Of a DNA stretch of 10,952 nucleotides, positions 1 through 6,314 are shown in pieces. Source of the stretch: CAMBDR01 sp046597185 (GTDB taxonomy: Bacteria > Pseudomonadota > Gammaproteobacteria > Burkholderiales > Burkholderiaceae_D); contig JBKJLF010000863.1 of assembly GCA_046597185.1 (NCBI GenBank), positions 1 to 10,952 on the forward strand, read 5' to 3'. The translations under genes and the position numbers were made by a program. The notes below the pieces were generated by a model, which worked only from the letters and a program-made list of their open reading frames with translations, made no database searches and had not been told where the DNA came from. Positions within the stretch are counted from its first letter, which is position 1. Each line of letters starts with the position of its first letter.

Positions 1-275
1 CACTGCGCAATACCCAGCCAAATCAGGTACAAAGCGCCCACCACTTTGACCACGCCAAACGCCCATTCACTGGCCAACAGCAACGAGCCTACGCCCGCCC
101 CGGCCACCAGAAATATAAGCAATAAACCTGTTTGCATGCCGATTACGGTCATACTGCTTTTCTTCAAGCCATAAGAAAGCCCATGCGACATCGCCAATAC
201 CGCGCCAGAACCGGGCGACAGGGCAATCACCCATGCTGCGCCGAAAAATGCTAACCAGGTGGTAAAACTCATCAT
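1..275 (-). CDS. LysE/RhtB-family amino-acid exporter, N-terminal part
   Basis: The frame runs off the left edge, so only the first 91 residues are visible; the family is usually about 200-210 residues. The N-terminus has a first membrane segment (about residues 5-22) ending in ALSPGSGAV, the SPG signature of LysE/RhtB exporters, then a hydrophobic segment with GMQTGLLLIFLVAGAGVG and a third with ALYLIWLGI, both typical of RhtB-like members. Such inner-membrane proteins export amino acids or homoserine-lactone-type metabolites; the substrate cannot be told from this part. Two adjacent ATG codons lie at 275 and 272. An AAAGG at 281-285 is 5 nt before the first and 8 nt before the second, so either may be used. 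The gene begins 19 nt after the stop of the GAF-domain gene on the same strand, so the two may be cotranscribed. Confidence 0.85.
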   Translation of the reverse strand, partial: MMSFTTWLAFFGAAWVIALSPGSGAVLAMSHGLSYGLKKSSMTVIGMQTGLLLIFLVAGAGVGSLLLASEWAFGVVKVVGALYLIWLGIAQ

Positions 276-294
276 GCATACCTTTGCAAATCAA

Positions 295-1320
295 TTATTT
301 TTCAGGGCCAAAGCACTGCTCCAGCATTTGGGCAAATTCGGCTTGGGTGGTACAACGGTACAGCACACTGGCAAACGGAAACGCTTTTTTGATATCGGCA
401 GCACCTGCCTGATTTTCCGGGTCGGCACTCACCACCACCAGCAAGGTGCGCTCGGCTTCCCACGGCAGCCAATGGTTTTTTTTGCAGTTGGCCCGCCCCA
501 ATTTAAGCAATAACTCGGCCTCGGGCCAGCGGTGCGCTTCAAACGCTTGATAAGGCAAGTCCCAATGTTGGCTCAGGGCCTTGCCAATGGCGGCCAGCGG
601 GGTCTGAAAATCCTGCGTCAACACCTGTTCAAATTCCAAATTTTTACGCTGCGCCCAGCGTAAGGCCAATTCCAGTTCGGTCGTGGTTAACACGCAATTG
701 CGGACCAGGCCTTCGTATTGCTTGGGGATCAAGGCCGCGCTTTTCAGACGTTGCACAAAGGCTTGGGCCAAGGTAATGGCTAGCGCACTCAAACTCTCTT
801 CCACCACATCAGAAAACGCTGCCTCGCTGCGATGATTAATCAATTGCAGCACGCCCACCACTTCACGGCTGCCTGCCGGAATCAAGGGGGCGGCCAACAT
901 TTGGCGGGTTTGGTAGGCAATGACTTGGTCAACCTTGTCGCAAAAACGCAAATCCGGGTCAATTTCGCTCAGTTCAGTAGCATCATACACATTTTTAATG
1001 CGCACCGTCTCGCGCGAGAGCGCCACATAACCCGCAATGCTGGCCTTGTTGATCGGCAACACCAAATCTTTTTCGGTATTGATGCCCAACTTCACTTTGG
1101 ATATTAACACCGCTTTCTCTTTGTTCACCACATACAGGGTCAGGCGGTCGGCTTGAAACAATTGACAAATTTCCTGTGCCAAATCCACCATGATTTGGGT
1201 GATATTTTCGGTCGCATGGATACGATTGGTGAGCGCTTGCAGCTTTTTGGAAAATTCCAGGCGCTCCTGGGTGTGCGCAAGCTGCGCCTGATCTCGTTGA
1301 TGTTGGGTGCTACGCGTCAT
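295..1320 (-). CDS. GAF domain + MshEN-like domain protein (no ATPase domain)
   Basis: A 341-residue soluble protein. A short helical, probably coiled-coil N-terminus (about 1-35) leads into a GAF domain (about 36-190), seen in segments such as LFQADRLTLYVVN, SIAGYVALSRETVRIKNVYD and MLAAPLIPAG followed by VVGVLQLIN. Residues about 210-338 resemble the MshEN/T2SSE-N domain found at the N-terminus of GspE/PilB/MshE ATPases: a helical half (ELELALRWAQRKNLEFEQVL to IGKALSQHWDLPY), then a small alpha/beta half (WLPWEAERTLLVVVSADP). From memory, GAF plus this domain usually precedes a secretion or pilus ATPase in betaproteobacteria; here the protein stops where the ATPase would start. The RLG-type c-di-GMP motif of MshEN is poorly kept (NLEFEQVL), so nucleotide binding is doubtful. 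I infer a stand-alone sensor or adaptor. The start at 1320 is chosen over an upstream ATG at 1356 because AGGAGA (1327-1332) sits 6 nt before it. Confidence 0.85.
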   Translation of the reverse strand: MTRSTQHQRDQAQLAHTQERLEFSKKLQALTNRIHATENITQIMVDLAQEICQLFQADRLTLYVVNKEKAVLISKVKLGINTEKDLVLPINKASIAGYVALSRETVRIKNVYDATELSEIDPDLRFCDKVDQVIAYQTRQMLAAPLIPAGSREVVGVLQLINHRSEAAFSDVVEESLSALAITLAQAFVQRLKSAALIPKQYEGLVRNCVLTTTELELALRWAQRKNLEFEQVLTQDFQTPLAAIGKALSQHWDLPYQAFEAHRWPEAELLLKLGRANCKKNHWLPWEAERTLLVVVSADPENQAGAADIKKAFPFASVLYRCTTQAEFAQMLEQCFGPEK

Positions 1321-1326
1321 GACTTG

Positions 1327-1376
1327 TCTCCTGGGTGCGTCTGGCCAACCAAACAAAGCCCAGGCTGATCCTGGGC
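1327..1376 (-). promoter_or_regulatory. Leader of GAF gene with mutually exclusive hairpins
   Basis: Read on the minus strand, a perfect 7-bp stem GCCCAGG/CCTGGGC with a 5-nt loop (1376-1358) is followed by TTTGTTT (1357-1351), which resembles an intrinsic terminator. A third segment, CCCAGG (1335-1330), overlaps the Shine-Dalgarno AGGAGA (1332-1327) and is perfectly complementary to the second arm over 6 bp. Arm 2 can therefore pair either with arm 1 (terminator-like) or with arm 3 (masking the ribosome site). This could be an attenuator or just the terminator of the upstream eroded gene; no ligand or family is recognised. Confidence 0.4.
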
Positions 1377-1392
1377 GGACATTGAGCGTTTG

Positions 1393-1398
1393 ATTATA
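1393..1398 (-). promoter_or_regulatory. Putative -10 box of GAF gene
   Basis: A perfect TATAAT on the minus strand, about 75 nt upstream of the chosen start codon. No convincing -35 hexamer is seen at 16-18 nt spacing. If used, transcription would start near 1386, so the leader hairpins would lie inside the transcript. Confidence 0.45.
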
Positions 1399-1482
1399 CC
1401 GAGAATCTTTGGTTGGTGCGGTTAATAATCTGCAAATAGTGAGAGTGGGAGAAGTTCGGGTAGCCGGGTTGGCAGCAGCAGT

Positions 1483-2430
1483 TTAGTCACGCTGATTAAA
1501 ACTTTCATCAATCTGGTCTGCCAGCGTAACATTTCCCAGACGGCTATTGCTGATGTTGACAATAAACTGCTTACGCTCCTGCGCCAAAGTTTGGGCGCTT
1601 ACTATCCCCTGCAATATCTTTTGCACATCATAGTGGGTGCCGGAACTGCTGATGTATTCGGGCATTTTTTACTGGTCGAAGGCCAATATTTGCTGGTACG
1701 GGGCGGTTTCTGCGGCGCTGGCGCGCCGTGCGGGTGGGCCGATGCGGGCGCTGGCGGCCAGAGTCAGCAGCGCTTCATAATCGATATCGAGCCTGGCCAG
1801 GATGGTGTGGATTTCGTCACGGATGAGCGTCAAATAATCGCGTGCGTTCTGGCCGTTGACCCAAATCGACAGGATGCGTAAGTGGTAATCGACTTCCAGC
1901 AGGGCATGGGTTTCGGAATGCGGATGACTGAGCAAGACGCCGTGCTGCCACACGGTTTGATCCACAATTTCGCTGCGGCTGCTGATCACCAGCACATACA
2001 GGCAGGATTCGCGCAAAAACAATTGGTGGGTGGCGTGCGCCATGACCGGGCCGCCAAAGTCCCAAAAATGGGCTTTGATGTCGGTGCCGGGCACGGGCCA
2101 TTCACGGATGTTGACCCCAGCAGTCATCGGTTCTGTTTCTGCCACGGGTTCGTCGTGCAGCACGCGCACCAGCGAGGTTTTACCGGCGTCGCCATAGCCG
2201 ATGAAAATGACACGAACGCGGTTGCGTGACGCGTTGGCAGCGCGTTGCTTCAAGTTATGTAAATAGGCATTAATCGATGCCACACCTTGCGCCCGAACGA
2301 GCTCGGGGATCTGGCTTGATTGGACGAGTAGCGAAGTATCCAAAAGTTTGCCACTGTAGCGATCATCCAACCAATCAAGCCAATATTCAAAGCCATCACC
2401 CTCGCAATACACCAAAATTACATGCCTCAA
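1483..2430 (-). pseudogene. Eroded Roco (Roc-COR) GTPase
   Basis: The first frame opens with TTG at 2430 and gives 253 residues up to a TAA at 1669-1671; the same frame continues for 61 more codons to 1483. Residues 41-60 (IPELVRAQGVASINAYLHNL) match the usual LRR-to-Roc linker. The Roc part has a P-loop GYGDAGKTS (78-86), a G2-like region around TAGVNI, and DFGG (124-127) followed by ATHQLFLRESCLYVLVIS. Right after SSRSEI the sequence jumps to what looks like the end of COR: VWQHGVLLSH, ALLEVDY, ILSIWVNG, LIRDEIHTI, PYQQILAFDQ. The NKxD motif, the G5 region and most of COR are missing, as in a large in-frame deletion. The TAA then falls inside a stretch that is conserved in Roco proteins (PYQQILAFDQ, stop, K-MPEYI, YDVQKILQGI). 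Intact members bind GTP and act as multidomain signalling switches; this copy is probably dead or makes a non-cycling fragment. Family assignment rests on remembered consensus. Confidence 0.7.
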
Positions 2431-2579
2431 ATCCCGCCAACCGCCTGATTCGCCTCCCCCACGCGATCCAATTCCATCAACACGCTTGGATTCACACCCA
2501 GTGGCACCGCCAAACAGGCCAAGGTGCTTGCCAACCCCGCCACCAAACCGTCACACCAAAATTTTGCGTTAATTGCCAA
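2427..2579 (-). other. Unassigned 50-codon frame upstream of Roco remnant
   Basis: A minus-strand frame opening with TTG at 2579 reads 50 residues with protein-like character (GLVAGLASTLACLAVPLGV, then LMELDRVGEANQAVGGI) and stops with a TGA that overlaps the TTG start of the Roco remnant. No ATG start and no clear ribosome site are seen. It might be the tail of a lost upstream gene, a piece of the Roco gene in a shifted frame, or chance. Not recognised. Confidence 0.2.
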
Positions 2580-2592
2580 AATGGGTCATAAT
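2564..2592 (+). promoter_or_regulatory. Putative sigma-70 promoter of antitoxin gene
   Basis: TTGCGT (2564-2569) and CATAAT (2587-2592) are separated by exactly 17 nt. The predicted start near 2599 gives a short leader before AAAGG (2612-2616) and the ATG at 2624. Antitoxins of this family normally bind their own promoter; no clear operator palindrome was identified. Confidence 0.5.
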
Positions 2593-2623
2593 CTCCCCAA
2601 TATTCTTTTAAAAAGGTGCTGAA

Positions 2624-2887
2624 ATGGAAGTCTCGATGCAGGAATTCAAGTCACATTTGGCGCAATATGTCGGTCAGGCACAAGCGGACCAAGTCATTGA
2701 ACTGACCTCGCACCGCAAGGTAGTAGCGCGATTGATTGGTGTGCCACTCGCTGCAAGTGAAGGTATCGCCAAACTGTTGGCATCCGGGCGCGCCACCTGG
2801 CAGGGCGGCAAGCCAAAAGGGGCGCAATTGCAATTGTCGGCGCAGGGGAAATCAATGTCGGATATGGTACTGGAAGATCGCTCATGA
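2624..2887 (+). CDS. Phd/YefM-family type II antitoxin, likely orphan
   Basis: An 87-residue protein of normal length for the family. The N-terminus MEVSMQEFKSHLAQYV is the Phd/YefM DNA-binding fold signature (V-S-x-x-E-F-K-x-x-L), followed by IELTSHRKVVARLIGVP, the conserved strand after the helix. The C-terminus GKSMSDMVLEDRS resembles the toxin-binding tail of antitoxins that pair with VapC-like PIN-domain RNases. Known members neutralise the toxin and repress their own operon. AAAGG lies 7 nt before the ATG. The stop codon overlaps the ATG of the next frame (ATGA), the classic antitoxin-toxin coupling, but that next frame is only 30 codons, so this antitoxin appears to have lost its partner. 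A role in silencing related toxins elsewhere in the genome is possible but not shown. Confidence 0.85.
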   Translation: MEVSMQEFKSHLAQYVGQAQADQVIELTSHRKVVARLIGVPLAASEGIAKLLASGRATWQGGKPKGAQLQLSAQGKSMSDMVLEDRS

Positions 2888-2976
2888 GGCCAAATTACGG
2901 GTGTGCCGACCTTGTTTGCTTGCTTGATACCAGGTTGAACAAGGCTGCCAAGGTATTGGGATTGATGGTGTTATGA
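2884..2976 (+). pseudogene. Toxin remnant (probably PIN domain) after antitoxin
   Basis: A 30-residue frame starts with the ATG that overlaps the antitoxin stop (ATGA) and ends with TGA at 2974-2976. The position is exactly where a PIN-type toxin of about 130 residues is expected. The short text CLLDTRLNKAAKVLGLMVL could be an N-terminal LLDT strand joined to a C-terminal A-x-x-x-G-L-x-V segment of a PIN protein after an internal deletion, but this is too short to be certain. It cannot encode an active RNase, since most of the acidic active site is absent. Confidence 0.45.
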
Positions 2977-2990
2977 TCACCTGTACAGCT

Positions 2991-3383
2991 TCATGACTCC
3001 GCCTCCGGTTGCAGCTTACTCACCAAATCAACCACCTCCCGCCGTTGCGCCACATCCATCCTGTGATACGCCACCAGCAACAATCTCAAATCGTCATCCT
3101 TGGCATAGAAAAATGCTTCCGGCACATTGAGCACCGTAGCGATGCGCGCCACCATCGAGAAATCAGGTTCATGTGTGCCGCGCTCGTATTGGTTCATTCT
3201 GGCACTGGCCGACATTTCATCAATACCCGCCAAGACGCCAAGCCGCTCTTGTGACAAGCCCGCACGTTTTCTTTCCTCTTTCAGTCTTTTCGCAAAGATG
3301 CAAGCAAGCGCCAAATCATTGCACCGGAAGGCCGGGCGTGGCAATACGACAGCTTTGCCATTTTGCGTGACGCCCAGCAACAT
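2991..3383 (-). CDS. XRE-family helix-turn-helix regulator
   Basis: Up to 130 residues. The DNA-binding domain spans about 31-90: FAKRLKEERKRAGLSQERLG contains helix 1 and the GLSQ turn; LAGIDEMSASARMNQYERG and PDFSMVARIATVLNVPEAFF complete the Cro/C1-type HTH. The tail (to VDLVSKLQPEAES) is short and polar, with no ligand domain seen. The ATG at 3383 gives an atypical N-terminal extension of about 30 residues and has only a distant AGG 10 nt upstream; a TTG at residue 24 (1st base 3314) is the other possible start, closer to the usual family length. The gene converges on the antitoxin remnant and is divergent from cydA across 88 bp, so it could control the oxidase operon or itself from the shared region; that is inference from position only. 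Confidence 0.85.
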   Translation of the reverse strand: MLLGVTQNGKAVVLPRPAFRCNDLALACIFAKRLKEERKRAGLSQERLGVLAGIDEMSASARMNQYERGTHEPDFSMVARIATVLNVPEAFFYAKDDDLRLLLVAYHRMDVAQRREVVDLVSKLQPEAES

Positions 3384-3397
3384 TTTTAAAACGCCTG

Positions 3398-3452
3398 TAC
3401 AATGTCTGCGAATTCAAATCGACGATATCAAGCGGCATCGCTGTGATGCTGC
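3398..3452 (+). promoter_or_regulatory. cydAB upstream region: possible -10 and leader hairpin
   Basis: In the 88-bp gap between the divergent XRE gene and cydA, a TACAAT at 3398-3403 could serve as a -10 box, though no good -35 is visible at the right spacing. Between it and the cydA ribosome site lies an 8-bp hairpin (3432-3452, one G-U pair, 5-nt loop). It is not followed by a T-run, so it is not a terminator. No full FNR/ANR or ArcA site could be defended. Confidence 0.3.
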
Positions 3453-3471
3453 ACCCACCAAGGAAAGCATC

Positions 3472-4845
3472 ATGCAGGCATTCGACCCGGTTGTACTGGC
3501 GCGAATTCAGTTCGCGGCCAACATTACCTTCCACATTCTTTTCCCCACCATTACCATCGCCCTCGGCTGGTTTCTGCTGTTCTTCAAAACCCGCTTCACC
3601 ACCACCCGCCAGCAACACTGGATGGACGCTTACCAGTTCTGGATCAAAATCTTCGCCCTCACCTTTGCGCTGGGCGTGGTCAGCGGCATTACCATGAGTT
3701 TTCAATTTGGTACCAACTGGCCCGGCTTTATGAATACCGTGGGCAATGTGGCAGGGCCGCTGCTGGCGTATGAGGTGCTAACCGCCTTCTTTTTGGAAGC
3801 CACCATGCTGGGCATTATGCTGTTCGGGCGGGGCCGCGTGAGTGAGCGGGTGCATACCGCCGCCACTTTTTTGGTGGCACTGGGCACCACCGCTTCGGCG
3901 TTTTGGATTTTGGCGCTCAATTCCTGGATGCACACCCCGGCGGGTTATGAAATGATTCAAGGCAAAGCGCATGTAACGAGCTGGCTGGCAGTGATTTTTA
4001 ATCCATCCTTCCCCTACCGCTTCACGCATATGCTGCTCGCTTCCGGTTTGACCGCATCGTTTTTGCTGGCCGGCATTAGCGCTTACCGCTGGTTGAAACG
4101 AGACCGGGGGCCGGATGTGATGGCGGTGCTGAAGACGGGCATCACGGTGGCGGCTTTGCTGATTCCACTGCAAATTGTGGTCGGCGACTTGCATGGCCTC
4201 AACACCTTGCACCATCAACCTGCCAAGCTGGCGGCCATGGAAGGCATTTGGGACACGCAAAAAGGCGCGTCTGCCGTGTTGTTTGCATGGCCGGATGCGG
4301 CCAGCCAATCGAACAAGTATGAAATTGCTGTGCCCAAACTGGCGTCGTTTTACCTGACGCATGACTGGAACGGCGAAGTGAAAGGCATCAAAGCCTTTGG
4401 CGATAAGCACCCACCCGTAGCCCCGGTATTTTGGGCCTTTCGCACCATGGTCGGCACCGGTTTGTTGATGCTGGCGGTGAGTTGGCTGGTAAGCTGGCAG
4501 TTGCGCAAATATAAAGATATCAATCTGCTCAGTGCACGGGTGTTGACGGCGATGACGTTTGCCGGCTGGCTGGCCTTGGTGGCGGGCTGGTATGTGACCG
4601 AAATTGGGCGACAGCCGTGGCTGGTGTATGGCGTGCTGACCGCCGCGCAAGCCGCCTCCAGCGTACCGGCCAGCAATATTGCGCTGACCTTGACCATGTA
4701 TTTGCTGCTGTACGCCGCCTTGTTGACGGCCTATGTTACGGTGATTTTCCATTTGGCAGGCAAGGCAGGCAGCCATGCCAGCGCGGCTACCGATACTACT
4801 GCCGCAGCCACAACAGCACCCATCGGAGGGTTAAACCATGCTTGA
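3472..4845 (+). CDS. cydA: Cytochrome bd (CIO-type) ubiquinol oxidase subunit I
   Basis: A 457-residue polytopic inner-membrane protein that oxidises quinol and carries hemes b558, b595 and d, reducing O2 to water with CydB. Visible landmarks are QFAANITFHILFP near the N-terminus (His21, heme ligand region), FTHMLLAS with His186 (same number as the E. coli b558 ligand), Q-loop residues Lys252 and Glu257 within GDLHG...QPAKLAAMEG, Met326 in FRTMVG (likely counterpart of E. coli Met393) and the GRQPW motif before the last helices. The roughly 67-residue offset after the Q-loop start marks the short-Q-loop form, as in CioA/AppC-like oxidases often called cyanide-insensitive. The C-terminal tail is Ala/Thr-rich and poorly conserved. 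The start at 3472 has AGGA 7 nt upstream; a longer in-frame extension to 3127 is rejected because it crosses the XRE gene. It overlaps cydB by 8 bp. Confidence 0.97.
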   Translation: MQAFDPVVLARIQFAANITFHILFPTITIALGWFLLFFKTRFTTTRQQHWMDAYQFWIKIFALTFALGVVSGITMSFQFGTNWPGFMNTVGNVAGPLLAYEVLTAFFLEATMLGIMLFGRGRVSERVHTAATFLVALGTTASAFWILALNSWMHTPAGYEMIQGKAHVTSWLAVIFNPSFPYRFTHMLLASGLTASFLLAGISAYRWLKRDRGPDVMAVLKTGITVAALLIPLQIVVGDLHGLNTLHHQPAKLAAMEGIWDTQKGASAVLFAWPDAASQSNKYEIAVPKLASFYLTHDWNGEVKGIKAFGDKHPPVAPVFWAFRTMVGTGLLMLAVSWLVSWQLRKYKDINLLSARVLTAMTFAGWLALVAGWYVTEIGRQPWLVYGVLTAAQAASSVPASNIALTLTMYLLLYAALLTAYVTVIFHLAGKAGSHASAATDTTAAATTAPIGGLNHA

Positions 4846-5872
4846 TGCCAATATCGACTTGAGCACGCCAGCCGGCTGGTTACCACTGGCCTTTGCCGTG
4901 ATTATGGCACTGGCCATGCTGGCCTACGTTATTTTGGATGGTTACGACTTGGGCGTGGGCATTTTACTGCGCCAGGCCGACGACGTGGCGCAAAAAGACA
5001 GCATGATCGCCAGTATCGGCCCGTTTTGGGACGCCAATGAAACCTGGCTGGTGCTGGGCGTGGGCGTGCTGCTGGTGGCCTTCCCTGCCGCGCACGGGGT
5101 GATTTTGGGCGCGCTCTATCTGCCCGTGGCCTTGATGTTGATGGGCCTGACCCTGCGCGGGGTGGCGTTTGATTTTCGCGTCAAGGCCAGAACCGTGCAT
5201 CAGCCCTTGTGGGATAAGGCGTTTTTCATCGGCTCGCTGCTGGCCTCGTGGGCGCAAGGCTATATGCTGGGCGAATTGATTACGGGTTTTCAGGCGGGGC
5301 TGGCCAATACCTTGTTTAGTGCGCTGATCGGGTTTTGTTTGATTTCTGCCTACCGCCTGCTGGGTGCCACCTGGCTGATCATGAAAAGTGAAGGTGTTTT
5401 GCAATTAAACGCAGTCAAGTGGGCCAGCGCCAGCGTTTGGTTGACCGCCGCCGGGGTCTTGGCCATTTCGATTGCCACACCCTGGGTTAGCCCGCGCATT
5501 TTCGCCAAATGGTTCAGCTTTCCCAACTTGCTGCTATTACTGCCGATTCCCGCCATGACGCTGGTATTGTTTGGCGTCATCGCGCGCAGCTTAAAGCGCT
5601 TGCCCGTGCGGCTGGCAGATGGCAACCAATATGGCAGCGCCGTGCCCTTTGCCTGTACGGTAGGGATATTTATGCTCTCTTTTTATGGCTTGGGATACAG
5701 TTTATTTCCATGGTTGGTAATTGATCGCATCACCATCTGGCAAGCCGCCAGCGCACCGGAAGCGCTGATGGTGATTTTTTATGGCGTAGCCGTGGTGTTG
5801 CCTGTGATTATTGGCTACACCGCGGTTGCCTATCGCGTGTTTTGGGGCAAATCCGGTAAGTTGAGTTATTGA
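4838..5872 (+). CDS. cydB: Cytochrome bd (CIO-type) ubiquinol oxidase subunit II
   Basis: A 344-residue membrane protein and the structural partner of CydA in the bd quinol oxidase. Diagnostic segments are VILDGYDLGVGIL (about 31-43) and IGPFWDANETWLVLGVG (about 60-76), both lining the oxygen-reduction/proton-path side of this family, then repeated hydrophobic helices to a short basic C-terminus. Length is normal for CioB-like proteins (about 335-345) and shorter than E. coli CydB (379). The ATG lies within the end of cydA and is preceded by GGAGGG (4825-4830) 7 nt upstream, so translation is probably coupled. No CydX-like small frame follows, and the assembly transporter genes cydDC are not in the window; short-Q-loop oxidases commonly lack an adjacent cydX. 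Confidence 0.97.
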   Translation: MLDANIDLSTPAGWLPLAFAVIMALAMLAYVILDGYDLGVGILLRQADDVAQKDSMIASIGPFWDANETWLVLGVGVLLVAFPAAHGVILGALYLPVALMLMGLTLRGVAFDFRVKARTVHQPLWDKAFFIGSLLASWAQGYMLGELITGFQAGLANTLFSALIGFCLISAYRLLGATWLIMKSEGVLQLNAVKWASASVWLTAAGVLAISIATPWVSPRIFAKWFSFPNLLLLLPIPAMTLVLFGVIARSLKRLPVRLADGNQYGSAVPFACTVGIFMLSFYGLGYSLFPWLVIDRITIWQAASAPEALMVIFYGVAVVLPVIIGYTAVAYRVFWGKSGKLSY

Positions 5873-5895
5873 ATAGCCGCAATACTTGGTAAATT

Positions 5896-5921
5896 GCCGG
5901 ATACAGGCTGTCTAATCCGGC
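5896..5921 (+). repeat. Inverted repeat just after cydB
   Basis: GCCGGAT (5896-5902) and ATCCGGC (5915-5921) form a perfect 7-bp stem with a 12-nt loop, 24 nt after the cydB stop. No T-run follows on either strand, so intrinsic termination is not well supported; it may still end or stabilise the cydAB transcript. It also covers the truncated end of the MFS remnant and might mark the junction where that gene was cut. Confidence 0.3.
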
Positions 5922-6006
5922 TGCCGGGCAAACATGGCAACCAAGCTGCCCACCTGAAAAGTCGATAGATGAATCGACAAAGCATATAAAGAAATCGTGA
6001 TACGTA

Positions 6007-6017
6007 CCCCCCCCCCC
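6007..6017. repeat. Homopolymer tract, 11 C (11 G on minus strand)
   Basis: Eleven consecutive C on the plus strand, which reads as G11 inside the MFS stub (codons for M-A-G-G-G-V). Tracts of this length are prone to slippage during replication and to sequencing error; a change of one base would shift the frame. Confidence 0.9.
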
Positions 6018-6070
6018 GCCATCACCAACAGCGCGAGCATGGCGAGCAATATCGTGTGCGGCAATAAGGG

Positions 6071-6115
6071 TGAATTGGCTGAATTGGCTGAATTGGCTGA
6101 ATTGGCTAAATTGGG
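6071..6115. repeat. 9-bp tandem repeat, four exact copies plus one diverged
   Basis: The unit TGAATTGGC occurs four times head to tail (6071-6106) and is followed by TAAATTGGG (6107-6115), a copy with two changes. On the minus strand the unit reads Ala-Asn-Ser and stays in frame in the MFS stub, so copy-number changes would not break that frame. Confidence 0.95.
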
Positions 6116-6231
6116 TGATGCTGGCATGGCACAATAATGGTGGTAAAAAGGCCATTGTAGCGGGAAATGCCTGTTTCCTCCGGGCTTTTTTAAGTTTCCT
6201 CAAGGAATCAGGGTAAGCTGATGCAATACGC

Positions 6232-6260
6232 TTGCAGTGACAGGCAAAATGCCTTTAAAT
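6232..6260 (+). promoter_or_regulatory. Putative promoter of alpha/beta hydrolase gene
   Basis: TTGCAG (6232-6237) and TTAAAT (6255-6260) are 17 nt apart. The predicted transcript start near 6267 lies downstream of the upstream GTG (6237) and ATG (6249) codons of the open frame, which supports the start at 6315. Confidence 0.4.
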
Positions 6261-6314
6261 GCTAACTTACGCCACGCCCACACCCACGCTGACCTGTTTG
6301 TTTGGAGCCGCACC

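Larger units (their letters stand above)
5912..6127 (-). pseudogene. N-terminal stub of an MFS transporter
   Basis: A 71-residue frame on the minus strand. After a low-complexity start containing four ANS tripeptides comes a typical first membrane segment of a major-facilitator protein (TILLAMLALLVMAGG), then ITISLYALSIHLSTFQVGSL, matching the helix 1 to helix 2 region (L-Y-A-L-x-x-x-x-S-x-x-x-V-G), and AMFA before it ends in RQPD-stop. A full MFS transporter has about 400 residues and 12 helices; the rest is gone, and cydB occupies the adjacent DNA. No clear Shine-Dalgarno precedes the ATG. An 11-G tract and a 9-bp repeat sit inside the frame. It is most likely a decayed fragment. Confidence 0.6.

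Noticed and set aside
3421..3434. Possible FNR/ANR half-site (ATCAA) upstream of cydA
   Set aside because: Only one half matches; the other half is TCGAC rather than TTGAT, so it is not defensible.
3127..3471. In-frame 5' extension of cydA by 115 codons
   Set aside because: It is antisense to the XRE gene, lacks family similarity, and the ATG at 3472 has a good ribosome site and the correct N-terminus for CydA.
3778..4776. 332-residue open frame on the minus strand
   Set aside because: Antisense shadow of cydA, rich in Gln/His/Arg without any recognisable domain.
5873..5911. Possible cydX after cydB
   Set aside because: No small frame with a hydrophobic segment and start codon follows cydB on the plus strand.
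6071..6115. Short repeat array as a CRISPR
   Set aside because: The units are 9 bp, contiguous and without spacers; this is a tandem repeat.
6150..6192. Possible intrinsic terminator ending in six T
   Set aside because: The nearest stem (GGAAA/TTTCC) is weak and separated from the T-run by several bases, so no proper terminator forms.
5808..6203. 131-residue minus-strand frame with FSQ repeats
   Set aside because: Shifted frame of the 9-bp repeat and the MFS stub; it runs into the end of cydB and shows no domain.
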